A DNA stretch of 64,000 nucleotides, from positions 62,001 to 126,000 of the forward strand of contig JBJMMD010000026.1 of assembly GCA_045804965.1 (NCBI GenBank), written 5' to 3'. A program made the translations under genes and the position numbers. Positions 1-7,611 of this stretch are shown here, piece after piece; the first letter of the stretch is position 1, and each line of letters begins with the position of its first letter. The notes beneath the pieces are model-generated. The model worked only from the letters and a program-made list of their open reading frames with translations, made no database searches and was not told the DNA's origin. This stretch comes from CAVTUU01 sp045804965 (GTDB taxonomy: Bacteria; Chloroflexota; Chloroflexia; Thermomicrobiales; UBA6265).

Positions 1-1
1 A

Positions 2-145
2 ACATTGCTTGAAGATGGCCCCGACCGCGGGTCATCAGGAGAAGCGTCGAAAACCGCGACCTCGTCAGCTTCAGAAGACATTATCGACGCGCAATTTCGC
101 ATCATCTCCCGGCCGCGGGACCATCGCGGATCGCGCGTAGGCTGA
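2..145 (+). CDS. C-terminal end of an unidentified protein, possibly DnaK-like
   Basis: The reading frame is open from the window edge to a TGA at 143-145 and gives 47 residues. It has a Ser/Ala/Thr-rich stretch, then the acidic motif SEDIIDAQFRII and a basic tail RPRDHRGSR. An acidic stretch followed by VDAEF/IDAQF is typical of DnaK C-termini, so a DnaK-type chaperone is one possibility, but the basic tail after it is not typical. The frame ending at the TAG 138-140 gives a less protein-like sequence. Identity needs the upstream sequence; both coding status and name are tentative. Confidence 0.3.
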   Translation, partial: TLLEDGPDRGSSGEASKTATSSASEDIIDAQFRIISRPRDHRGSRVG

Positions 146-165
146 GAGCATTTTGGGGGCAGTTC

Positions 166-531
166 GTGAGCAGTCGTCCAGGTAGTCCATCTTCAGGTCA
201 GGGCTCTTCATCAAGCACAAAACCGATCACCAAGCGACCCGTGCGACTCAATCGCGCGCAACAGCGCGCGATGGAAGTCCGCGCTGCCGAAACGCGGTGG
301 GACGATCCAGCCGCCGCGCTCGGCGAACCCCAGCCTCAGGAAGGCGGAGCTACCGCGGTCGCTACCGGAACTGCCGCATCGGCCCGCGCCCGGCGGAAAC
401 CGGTACAACGTGTGTTCTTGTTGTCCCGCGCGCAGGAACTCATGTTCATCCGCTCCGACTTGCGACGGCTGATTATGATTGCAAGTGTCCTGCTCGTGGT
501 GATGCTTGTGCTGCTCTTCGTGGTCGATTAG
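166..531 (+). CDS. small membrane protein of unknown function
   Basis: 121 residues from a GTG start. The first 85 or so residues are Ser/Gly/Pro- and Arg/Ala-rich, probably disordered and basic. A short amphipathic segment (VFLLSRAQELMFIRSDLRRL, about residues 82-101) leads into one C-terminal membrane helix, about residues 101-119, ending FVVD. This is a tail-anchored layout, with the basic N-terminus predicted to stay in the cytoplasm. A hairpin at 551-576 separates it from the convergent TPR gene. I do not recognise the family. The C-terminal half, around PVQRVFLLSRAQELMFIRSDLRRL, looks the most constrained part. Confidence 0.65.
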   Translation: MSSRPGSPSSGQGSSSSTKPITKRPVRLNRAQQRAMEVRAAETRWDDPAAALGEPQPQEGGATAVATGTAASARARRKPVQRVFLLSRAQELMFIRSDLRRLIMIASVLLVVMLVLLFVVD

Positions 532-550
532 TCTCTCGAAACGTCAAACG

Positions 551-576
551 GGGCCGGCGCAAATACACGCCGGCCT
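551..576. terminator. bidirectional hairpin between convergent genes
   Basis: Arms GGCCGGCG (552-559) and CGCCGGCC (568-575) form 8 GC pairs, plus a G-T closing pair, around an 8-nt loop. It lies between the stop of the small membrane protein and the stop of the TPR gene. Flanking T-rich tracts are short on both strands, so termination strength is uncertain. Confidence 0.5.
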
Positions 577-600
577 CGTCTTCGTGTTGCAAATGAGAAT

Positions 601-1482
601 CTAAATGCGCTCTGCCTCATCGTCGACAGCGACGGTGTCTTCGATGAACGTGTCGCTTTCTTGCTCGGCGGTTTCGTCTTCGTCGCCGGGCTCGGCGGTC
701 GCTTCCTCTTCGTCGAGCTCTTCATCGTCTTCGTCGGCGAAGAGGAAATCGGTCTCGTCACGCTGACGAAGCAAGTCACGCTCACGAAGGTACGCGCGAG
801 TCGCAGAGACTTGGCGAGGGAACGAGACGATGTTCGTCTTCGCGGTATCGCGGTAGACCTCGCGCAGAATGATGCGCAGGCTTCGGCTGGAGAGCCCGAG
901 CGCATAAACCTCGTAGCGATTACCTTTGCCCATCAACTCGATCAGCCGTTCAGCAGTTTTCGCTTCGACCTCTCCGAGTCGCTTGCCGCCCTGCCGGCTT
1001 ACAAAGAGGCGTTTGTTTTTCACGGACAATTCGAGCTGTTCGCCCGACGAGACATCGGCTAGCTCTTCCATCGAAACTGGGTTGACTAGTTCATCAACCC
1101 AGGTCTTGCCGACCTCTTCGATAAACACAGATGTGCGCGGGATATCATGAGAGGTTTCCTCTTTGACCTTTTTCTTTCTCGACGCCGTTTGATGCCGCAG
1201 GAGGTCCAAGCGCTGCAGATTTCGACGGGCGATGATGTTCGCCGGGTCGATCTTGAGCGCGGAGGTGTACGACTCCATCGCACCTGCTTGATCGCCAAGC
1301 TCCAGCAAGGCGCGGCCCAAGCGGTTTTGCGCTTCGGCATCTCTGGGTGTGCGGTCGAGCAAGTGTTTGTTCAGGTCGACGGCCTCCTGCCAATTACCGA
1401 GCAAGGCCAACTCTCGTGCTTGCTCGATCAGCTGTCGGCGCGTTTTCGGCTTTGTGTCAGTCACTTTTCCCTCTCGCTCCAT
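601..1482 (-). CDS. TPR repeat protein with an acidic C-terminal tail
   Basis: 293 residues from the ATG at 1482. The N-terminus holds about two tetratricopeptide repeats (AVDLNKHLLDRTPRDAEAQNRLGRALLELGDQAGAMESY and the following helix pair), a protein-protein interaction fold. A middle region of about 130 residues has no family I recognise. The last 50 or so residues are very acidic (DEDDEELDEEE), probably disordered. The ATG at 1482 has AAGGG upstream; a GTG at 1464 with GAGGG five bases upstream is equally likely. A longer frame to 1566 would overlap the end of miaB and looks less likely. It lies just downstream of miaB and is probably co-transcribed; an RNA-modification link would only be guilt by association. 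Confidence 0.75.
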   Translation of the reverse strand: MEREGKVTDTKPKTRRQLIEQARELALLGNWQEAVDLNKHLLDRTPRDAEAQNRLGRALLELGDQAGAMESYTSALKIDPANIIARRNLQRLDLLRHQTASRKKKVKEETSHDIPRTSVFIEEVGKTWVDELVNPVSMEELADVSSGEQLELSVKNKRLFVSRQGGKRLGEVEAKTAERLIELMGKGNRYEVYALGLSSRSLRIILREVYRDTAKTNIVSFPRQVSATRAYLRERDLLRQRDETDFLFADEDDEELDEEEATAEPGDEDETAEQESDTFIEDTVAVDDEAERI

Positions 1483-1537
1483 GACTTTGACCCTTCGCGA
1501 GGCGAAGGTCCCAATGAGTTCTGCCAGTCGGCCAGTG

Positions 1538-2899
1538 TTATCGCGGTCCTCCGACCGCTTCTCCAACGAGATACCAAGGGCTGGTTTTCGTGATCTTCAC
1601 GTCGACGATCTTGCCCGCGAGTGGCCGGTCATCAGCAAAGTGAACTAATGTATTCCCGCGGCTGCGGCCGCTCCACCGGCCCTTTGCTTGACCATCGACC
1701 AGCACTTCGAGCGTTTGGCCGAGCCGCTTTGCGTTGAGCTCGGTGCAGACACGTACTTGGAGGTCCTCGATCGCCCGGTGCCGGCGCTGCTTCTCTTCGT
1801 GCGGAATATCGTCTTCCCAGCGTGCGGAAAGCGTGCCGGGCCGCGGCGAATACATCGCGACGTGCACCTTGTCGCATCTTGTTTCGCGCAGTAGGTCGTG
1901 CGTGCGTTGGAATTGCGCGTCGGTCTCGCCAGGAAATCCAACGATGATGTCCGTCGCAATAGTGACATCTGCCAGTTGCTCTCGGGTATACGCGATGCGC
2001 TCCTGCCAGAGGTCCGCAGTGTATGTGCGACGCATTCTGCGCAGAACTTCATTGTCCCCGGCTTGCACTGGCAGGTTCATATGTTCACAGACCGAGTCGA
2101 GTTCGGCCATGTGGTTGATGATCTCATTCGACATGTATTTCGGATGGGATGTCAAGAACCGCAGACGGTCAAGACCTGAAATCGCATCCACGGCTGCAAG
2201 GAGATCGTGGAGACCAGAGCGGTTGTCGAGATCGTGACCGTATGCGTTCACCGTTTGGCCGAGGAGTGTGACTTCACGTACTCCCCTGGCAACCAACTCT
2301 TCGACTTCGCGAACAATTTCCTTCAAAGGCCGGCTGCGCTCTTTGCCACGCCGATATGGGACGATGCAATACGAGCAAAGAAAGTTGCAGCCGTAGATGA
2401 TCGGGATAAACGCCGTTGCTCCAGACGTGCCAGCTTCCGGGACGTAGTAATGCGGAAGTTGGGCAAGATCATCGTCGAGCTCGCTGAGCTCGGGAACGAC
2501 CTTTTGAAGCTGGTCGAAATCTGACGGGTTGAAAAAGAGATCGACGTGCGGAAATCGCTCTCTCAATTTTTCCTGCTGATTTGTCACCATGCATCCGGTC
2601 AACACGACCGGCACTTCCGGTCTCTGTCGCTTGAGGCGAATCAGCGAATTCAGTTTGCCGGCGACCTTGTCCTCGGCCGCTTGGCGAACGACGCACGAGT
2701 TCAGCACGACAATGTCGGCATCGTCTTCGGCATCCGTTGGACGGTAGCCGACCTCTTGCAACATGGCGGCGACTTTGGCGCTGTCGGCTTCATTCATCTG
2801 GCAGCCAATAGTCCAGATGAAAAAGCGTTTCCCGTTTGGGGCCAGGCTCGCGGGAGCCGCCGCAGGATGCAATTGAATGACAGGGGGTGTGGGCGCCAT
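1538..2899 (-). CDS. miaB: tRNA-2-methylthio-N6-dimethylallyladenosine synthase MiaB
   Basis: Radical-SAM methylthiotransferase that adds a methylthio group to i6A37 of tRNAs. 453 residues, normal for the family. The N-terminal UPF0004 domain supplies the three cluster cysteines C33 (TIGCQMN), C69 (NSCVVR) and C103 (TGCMV). The radical-SAM motif CNFLCSYC gives C171, C175 and C178 for the second cluster. A TRAM domain of about 65 residues closes the protein. GCQMN favours MiaB over RimO or MtaB. The first 20 residues are a Pro/Ala-rich extension, so a slightly later start cannot be excluded. The TPR gene follows on the same strand. Confidence 0.95.
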   Translation of the reverse strand: MAPTPPVIQLHPAAAPASLAPNGKRFFIWTIGCQMNEADSAKVAAMLQEVGYRPTDAEDDADIVVLNSCVVRQAAEDKVAGKLNSLIRLKRQRPEVPVVLTGCMVTNQQEKLRERFPHVDLFFNPSDFDQLQKVVPELSELDDDLAQLPHYYVPEAGTSGATAFIPIIYGCNFLCSYCIVPYRRGKERSRPLKEIVREVEELVARGVREVTLLGQTVNAYGHDLDNRSGLHDLLAAVDAISGLDRLRFLTSHPKYMSNEIINHMAELDSVCEHMNLPVQAGDNEVLRRMRRTYTADLWQERIAYTREQLADVTIATDIIVGFPGETDAQFQRTHDLLRETRCDKVHVAMYSPRPGTLSARWEDDIPHEEKQRRHRAIEDLQVRVCTELNAKRLGQTLEVLVDGQAKGRWSGRSRGNTLVHFADDRPLAGKIVDVKITKTSPWYLVGEAVGGPR

Positions 2900-3151
2900 G
2901 TGACCTCAGGATGATTGAATGCGCGCGAACCGAGAAAGAGTTGCGGACAATCTCGAACTGCTCAAAATCGACAAACCGGAAGTATACAACGCAAGGGAGC
3001 CCGAGGAGGCGTTGACTTGGAGGCGGTAATTCGATCGCCAGGCTGCCAAGTTGACGTAAGCCGGACGCGTAGCCGACGGCATTCTGTTTGAGCATGTGCG
3101 AGACTCTCGTGTGACCATTTGGGACTCCGAATGCGGTGAGTGTCAAGAACT

Positions 3152-3203
3152 GTCCGTTCACGTCTTGCCTATAGGCAAGACACCGAGAAAACCGCGAACG
3201 GAC
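3152..3203. repeat. 20-bp perfect palindrome inside an 8-bp inverted repeat
   Basis: 3162-3181 is a perfect palindrome with half-site GTCTTGCCTA. It lies between GTCCGTTC (3152-3159) and its complement GAACGGAC (3196-3203). The arrangement could be a dimeric repressor site about 55 bp upstream of the -35 box of the 3402 gene, or a cruciform or RNA stem-loop. No T-run follows, so it is not an obvious terminator. Confidence 0.7.
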
Positions 3204-3234
3204 GAGAGGTTTACGATCTAGTCATCGTGCCTCA

Positions 3235-3263
3235 TAGACAAGCCGATCTTCGATTGCTACAAT
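3235..3263 (+). promoter_or_regulatory. probable sigma70-type promoter for the 3402 gene
   Basis: -35 TAGACA (3235-3240), 17-bp spacer, -10 TACAAT (3258-3263) preceded by TGC, an extended -10. Transcription would start near 3270 and leave a leader of about 130 nt. That leader ends with an 8-bp stem-loop, arms TTGGCTCA (3367-3374) and TGAGCCAA (3381-3388), that touches the AAGGGG ribosome-binding site. Confidence 0.55.
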
Positions 3264-3401
3264 GGCCATGAAGGGGGAAAGTCACCTTTAGCTTTCGCAC
3301 TTTCCGCACGGATGTGACGGGTAGTCGACAGTCGCCTGACCTCAGCGAACGTAGACTGCACGCGGGTTGGCTCAGTGGGGTGAGCCAAGTAAGGGGCCGG
3401 A

Positions 3402-4889
3402 GTGAAGAAACGCACGTGCGGCACCTGTGGGTATTTCCAAGAAAGTGAAATGTCAGGATTGGGATGGTGTGTCCATCCCCAACGACGGGTTTCTCACGAC
3501 TTGAAGATCATGGTTCGCCGCGGAGAGCTTGGTTGTCGCGACGGTTGGTCGCGTGACCTATGGGCGCCTGCCAGCGAAACGAATGTCGCCGGGGCACCAG
3601 AAGCTCCGCTGACCGGTCCCGTTCGCCCGGTCTCGCCTGAAGAAATGTCCTATCTCGTGGCGTCCAACCATGTGAGGTTGGAGGCGACCGGCAAGGGCCA
3701 GTCGAGTTCTCCGGTTGATGTCGTCGTCGGAGAAACATCGGCCATGTCCGACGCGGAAGACCGTGCCACCCTGCTGTCCCACGACACACGGGCAGCGATT
3801 GAAGCCGCGCGCAAGCGACATCTCGCAAGTCTTCAAGTTGGAAGTCTCACCGACGATTTGACATCAGTCGTTTCGAGCCCGACGTCCGAATCGGACTCAG
3901 CGCCGAACCGCTCGTCGATGACGCCATTGATGTCGGCCCCGGCAACACGCTTTCCGGTTGGCCTTCAGTCTTCTTCGAGTGCCTTTTCACCGCGGTACAA
4001 CCGTGACGTCGCGCCGGTTCGTCCGGACGAAGTGCCGCGAGACCAACTGAGCTTGGCGACGTCACCGGCAGGAGAGAAGCAATTTTCATCCGTGCCCGAC
4101 CTCGTCGACGGATTCGAGCTACCGCGAGCGGGCGGCCAAGAACGTGCGCTCCCTGTCGCCGGAGACTACGAGAACGATATCGAGATTGCGCCCACGCGAG
4201 TACGAACGGCGCGGCGATGGCCAATCGGAGACGACGACCTTGATGCTTCAGCCGTCGAACTGGCGAATGCCTACTCGACGGATATACAGCTCCAGCGGTC
4301 CGGCGAGCCGCCCGCCCCTTCGACCTCAGTTGACGACGACTGGCAATTCGGAGCCGAAGACGCAGACTACGACCTGGGTGAGGTTTGGGAGGCCGGGCGG
4401 TCACGCCGCCGGCGCTGGCAACCGAGTCTTCGGTTTGAGCGACCTTCGCGAGGTCGCGTTGTCGAACGGGTCGTCGACGAGTGGGACGACAGCTCTTCTG
4501 ACGAGCAGGCTCTGGCCGGAGCCGTCGAAGATGTCCGGTTCTTGCCCGATCCCGCGTTTGACTGGCGCGAGCCGGACGAGCCGTTCGAAGCGAAGGTCGA
4601 AACGTCGCCGCTTATCCCACGCATGTGCCGAACTTGCAGGGATTTCCGGCCCGCGGATAATGGCGGACGCGGATGGTGCACCAACAAATGGGCATTCAGT
4701 CATCGACGCATGGTTGATTCCGACGAGCTCCCATGTGAAACATCCTTGGGATGTTGGTGGCTACCGCACGACGAGGTTTGGCTGGCCGAAGCAGACGCCG
4801 CGGCGCATACGGAGCCGACGCCGCTTGTCGATCACTGGCTCGAACGCAAAGTTGGTGTCGCTACGGCAACTGGGACGAGGCGGCGTTGA
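3402..4889 (+). CDS. protein with duplicated Cys-rich domain joined by a long linker
   Basis: 495 residues from a GTG with AAGGGG upstream. The N-terminal module is C6-x2-C9-x13-C23-x21-C45 and the C-terminal one C409-x2-C412-x13-C426-x24-C451, with an extra C445. Both share CGTCGYF/CRTCRDF, GWC, SH and LGC, so they are repeats of one small domain at opposite ends. Four spaced cysteines suggest zinc or Fe-S binding. About 360 residues of Ser/Pro/Asp/Arg-rich, low-complexity sequence separate them. There is no signal peptide or membrane helix, so it is probably cytoplasmic. I do not recognise the family. The RodZ-like gene follows about 160 bp downstream on the same strand. Confidence 0.85.
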   Translation: MKKRTCGTCGYFQESEMSGLGWCVHPQRRVSHDLKIMVRRGELGCRDGWSRDLWAPASETNVAGAPEAPLTGPVRPVSPEEMSYLVASNHVRLEATGKGQSSSPVDVVVGETSAMSDAEDRATLLSHDTRAAIEAARKRHLASLQVGSLTDDLTSVVSSPTSESDSAPNRSSMTPLMSAPATRFPVGLQSSSSAFSPRYNRDVAPVRPDEVPRDQLSLATSPAGEKQFSSVPDLVDGFELPRAGGQERALPVAGDYENDIEIAPTRVRTARRWPIGDDDLDASAVELANAYSTDIQLQRSGEPPAPSTSVDDDWQFGAEDADYDLGEVWEAGRSRRRRWQPSLRFERPSRGRVVERVVDEWDDSSSDEQALAGAVEDVRFLPDPAFDWREPDEPFEAKVETSPLIPRMCRTCRDFRPADNGGRGWCTNKWAFSHRRMVDSDELPCETSLGCWWLPHDEVWLAEADAAAHTEPTPLVDHWLERKVGVATATGTRRR

Positions 4890-5047
4890 CTCCTAGGAAT
4901 CTGGTAGACTTCTGCCATCACGTCACGGTAAGGTCGATGAGGGACGACCGAACCAGGCTCGAATGTGGGCAGTCATGGCTGGGACTGGAACAGTAGAGCG
5001 AGGGAAGGCGTGAGCGGTCGCTAGGCGTTGCCCTGGCGATTTGGGGG

Positions 5048-5974
5048 GTGAATGACAGACTAATGGCTGTCTTCGGAGATACGCTCCGGCAAGCCCGCGC
5101 CTACAAGGGCGTGACGCTGCGGGAAGCCGAGCGGGCAACGCGAATCAACCGATATCACCTCGCGGCGCTAGAGGAGGAAAACTTCTCGGCGCTGCCGCCA
5201 CTGATTTATCAGCGCGGTATTGTTCGCAATTATGCGACCTATCTCGACCTCGATCCAAACAAATTGCTCTCCCTGTTCGAAGAAGCTTCAGGCGCGAAGA
5301 AGCAGCCTGAATATGGCGTTGTCGTAAAACCGCTCGACATGCCAAGCCATTGGGCGCCGAACTTCGCGATCATCGCCTTCATGGTGGTCATGAGCGCAAT
5401 CGTTTTCGCCTGGCTCTACAGCGCGTATTTCGCGCCTTCCGAAGTTCAATCGACCCCCACAGAGATCGTGGCCACGGTGACGCCGGTCGACAACGAAGCG
5501 TTGATTATGCCGACCAAAACGCCGAAACCGCCGACCGCGACACCTAAGCCGACCGACACGCCTGTGCCGCCAACGCCGACCACGGCCCCGACGATTGTTC
5601 CTGCCGATCAGGCGAACAAGGAAAGCGTTCCAACACAGCCTGCTGACAAGCACCAAACGGCAGATCCAACGGAGACGGCTGACGTTCAAGCAGCTGACAC
5701 GAGCGGCAATCAAAATCAGCCGGCTGACCAACCGCCCGCCGGCATGTACTCAATCAAAGTGACTGCCACCGGCGCCGATGTTCAGCTTAGTATTGTGGCG
5801 GATGGCGAGACGGTGTTCGAGGGATGGCTCGGCGATGGCCAGTCGACCGACTGGTATACGGCGGCTGAGTTCAACATCTGGACTTCGGACGGGGCGAGCA
5901 CGCTCTTTACCAACGACAACGGTCAAGCGTTCTATATGGGGTACGATCCCGATTCCACGTACTTGCTACCCTAG
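5048..5974 (+). CDS. RodZ-like helix-turn-helix membrane protein (HTH_25, DUF4115)
   Basis: 308 residues. The N-terminal helix-turn-helix (FGDTLRQARAYKGVTLREAERATRI...YQRGIVRNYATYLDLD) is the RodZ/YmfM type. One membrane helix (NFAIIAFMVVMSAIVFAWLY, about 105-124) is followed by a Thr/Pro-rich periplasmic or wall-spanning spacer with TPKPPTATPKP repeats. The C-terminal beta domain (about 235-308, MYSIKVTATGADVQL...) matches DUF4115. In RodZ the cytoplasmic HTH binds MreB and supports rod shape; here that role is inferred from architecture only. The GTG at 5048 sits almost on a GGGGGG tract; an ATG at 5063 is an alternative start. Confidence 0.85.
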   Translation: MNDRLMAVFGDTLRQARAYKGVTLREAERATRINRYHLAALEEENFSALPPLIYQRGIVRNYATYLDLDPNKLLSLFEEASGAKKQPEYGVVVKPLDMPSHWAPNFAIIAFMVVMSAIVFAWLYSAYFAPSEVQSTPTEIVATVTPVDNEALIMPTKTPKPPTATPKPTDTPVPPTPTTAPTIVPADQANKESVPTQPADKHQTADPTETADVQAADTSGNQNQPADQPPAGMYSIKVTATGADVQLSIVADGETVFEGWLGDGQSTDWYTAAEFNIWTSDGASTLFTNDNGQAFYMGYDPDSTYLLP

Positions 5975-5994
5975 CCGAACCTCCGGCAATGACG

Positions 5995-6025
5995 AACGAG
6001 GGAGCGACTTTGTCGCTCCCTCGTT
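5995..6025. terminator. strong bidirectional terminator hairpin
   Basis: A 14-bp perfect stem with arms AACGAGGGAGCGAC (5995-6008) and GTCGCTCCCTCGTT (6012-6025) around a TTT loop, followed by TTTCATAT. It lies between the convergent stops of the RodZ-like gene and the lipid kinase and can serve both. Confidence 0.8.
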
Positions 6026-6041
6026 TCATATCTGCTGATTT

Positions 6042-6941
6042 TTAAGCCTGGTTCGGGACAATGACTTGAAGTGCCCCCGGTTTGATGTCAACGCTGATCG
6101 GGGTTTCGCCGTCGACGTCGCCGTCAAACTGCACGGGAATGGGTGGGTCGGATGAAAGTTCGACGTGCTTTGCTTTGATCCGAGTCACGTGTTGGGAGCG
6201 GTCTAATCGCCTCAGGACCAACCCCGCCGTTGACTGCAGAATCGCGAGGTTGCCAACTGCTGTAAAGACAATCACGTCGAGCCAGCCGTCGTTTGAGCGA
6301 ACATCGGGATAAATCGGAAGCGCGGGTTTCATAATGGACGTGCCGTTGGCGATGAGGACCAAAGGAGATGCGACGTGCATCACCGCGTCATCGACTTTGA
6401 TCTGAAACCTCGTCGGCGGCGCGGCGAGCTGCTTTAACGCGGGTCGAACGTATGCCCGCCATCCGACGCGCCGTTTCAATGCAGGATCAGTAGCTGCGAA
6501 AAACCGGCTGTCGAGTCCTGCCCCAGCGATATGGAGAAAACGTTCGTTGCCACTGACGCCGACATCCATTCGATAGAGATGGTGCGGGCCAAAAATCAAC
6601 GCGGCGGCGCGTGCAGGCTGCGTCGGAATGCCAAGCTCCTGAGCGATGATGTTTGTCGATCCGCCCGGAATGATGCCGACGGGCAGTTCACGGTCTCCAA
6701 TTGCGGTCGCGACCGCGCGGACCGTGCCATCGCCGCCTACAGCGACGACGGAGACGAGATCGTCTGCGTCAAAAATAGCAGCGTCGGTCAATGGAACTAC
6801 GGGATCGGTGTAGCACACATCGATGACGGCGTTTGCCGGCGCAGCGTCTTTTATCGCTTCAATGAGGCGTTCGGCGTTACCGTACGTCGCAGGATTGGCA
6901 ACGACAAGATATCGCCGGTGTGTCGTCGAAGGCGCGGACAC
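6042..6941 (-). CDS. diacylglycerol/lipid kinase family protein
   Basis: 299 residues, typical of the DagK/YegS/LCB5 family that phosphorylates diacylglycerol or related lipids with ATP. The nucleotide-binding signature VVAVGGDGTVRAVATAIG and the following GIIPGGSTNIIAQELGIP (GGST in place of the usual GTGN/GGT-N) are clear. The C-terminal beta-rich region has the family's GxDVDGE-type motif (QFDGDVDGETPISVDIKPGALQVIVP). Acidic residues for the structural metal are plausible. It probably acts at the inner face of the membrane in lipid turnover. Upstream on the same strand lies a 40-residue membrane peptide, 88 bp away, that could share its transcript. Confidence 0.9.
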   Translation of the reverse strand: MSAPSTTHRRYLVVANPATYGNAERLIEAIKDAAPANAVIDVCYTDPVVPLTDAAIFDADDLVSVVAVGGDGTVRAVATAIGDRELPVGIIPGGSTNIIAQELGIPTQPARAAALIFGPHHLYRMDVGVSGNERFLHIAGAGLDSRFFAATDPALKRRVGWRAYVRPALKQLAAPPTRFQIKVDDAVMHVASPLVLIANGTSIMKPALPIYPDVRSNDGWLDVIVFTAVGNLAILQSTAGLVLRRLDRSQHVTRIKAKHVELSSDPPIPVQFDGDVDGETPISVDIKPGALQVIVPNQA

Positions 6942-7029
6942 GGCACTCCTGCGCGACTCTCAATCCGAGCTGCCATGTCGGGCCGGACCGGCTTTGCTCA
7001 ATGACGTGAGAGGACGGAAGTCCGATGTT

Positions 7030-7152
7030 CTACCGATCGCTGGCCGCGCCTTCTTCCGGCCCGAAGATCCGCTCAACAATCATATTAGCTAACCAAGTCG
7101 CGGCTGCAGTCAGGACCAACGCGAGAACGCCGCGAATCGTATTGCGAGCCAT
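7030..7152 (-). CDS. 40-residue single-pass membrane peptide
   Basis: A short frame with an excellent ribosome-binding site: GGAGG ends about nine bases before an ATG at 7150-7152. The product has a basic start (MARNTIRG), a hydrophobic helix VLALVLTAAATWLANMI (about 9-25) and a short charged tail ERIFGPEEGAASDR, then TAG. It would be a small N-in membrane protein. The next gene downstream on the same strand is the lipid kinase. I know no family. The RBS and protein-like composition argue for a real gene; conservation would settle it. Confidence 0.6.
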   Translation of the reverse strand: MARNTIRGVLALVLTAAATWLANMIVERIFGPEEGAASDR

Positions 7153-7263
7153 TTAGACTTTCCTCCACCGTTGCCGCCAATGCTCGAATTGAGCAAGATG
7201 AGGCAACCATGTCTATTCGATCATACGCGACCTTCGCAAGGTTTGGGCCGTTGGCTTAAACCT

Positions 7264-7611
7264 CTATCGAGGGCGTTGCTGGCGATTGCCGTAGGCGTAA
7301 ATGCCCAGCGGGAACATGATCACAATCGCAAGCAGCGTGAGATCGCCCACAGTGAGATCGCCGACCATGATCCGCGACGAGCCCGGCAACAACGTAAATG
7401 GCAAAACAAACAGGTGTGTCAATCTAAAGACCGTGCGCCCGATCCAAATACGATCGCCGACCTGAAGCAGGAGAAGCAGGCATCTGATGATAACTAGCGA
7501 TCCGACGATCGCATACACGTTCAGCAGCAGTTCGAGCGCGACCTGGGATTGCCTCTCCTGGCTCGCGGCTTCGCGTCGTTGTGTTGTTTGGATGAGTGTT
7601 CGATTTCTCAT
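7264..7611 (-). CDS. YggT-like small membrane protein
   Basis: 115 residues with two or three membrane helices: VALELLLNVYAIVGSLVIIRCLLLLL (about 24-49), a central part around VFRLTHLFVLPFTLLPG, and DLTLLAIVIMFPLGIYAYG. The order helix, short loop, R-x-THLFVLPF, LLPG, Asp, helix resembles YggT proteins (RxTEPLLRPIRRxLP...LDxSP), inner-membrane proteins linked to cell-shape and turgor phenotypes. The match is by pattern and imperfect. Its start overlaps the coaBC stop by 4 nt, so the two are translationally coupled. Confidence 0.65.
   Translation of the reverse strand: MRNRTLIQTTQRREAASQERQSQVALELLLNVYAIVGSLVIIRCLLLLLQVGDRIWIGRTVFRLTHLFVLPFTLLPGSSRIMVGDLTVGDLTLLAIVIMFPLGIYAYGNRQQRPR

Larger units (their letters stand above)
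2900..3401. other. divergent intergenic region with nested inverted repeats
   Basis: 502 bp between miaB (minus) and the duplicated-Cys gene (plus). It holds a 20-bp perfect palindrome, an outer inverted repeat around it and a plus-strand promoter, listed separately. On the minus strand a perfect TTGACA (complement of 3141-3146) could be a -35 box for miaB, but I see no good -10 at the right distance. Small reading frames here mostly overlap the miaB start out of frame and look spurious. Confidence 0.6.

Noticed and set aside
2790..3161. 123-codon minus-strand frame over the miaB start
   Set aside because: It overlaps the miaB N-terminus out of frame and its sequence is not protein-like.
5460..5600. 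Thr/Pro repeats in the RodZ-like gene as a possible tandem repeat
   Set aside because: The protein repeats are irregular and the DNA shows no clean repeat unit.
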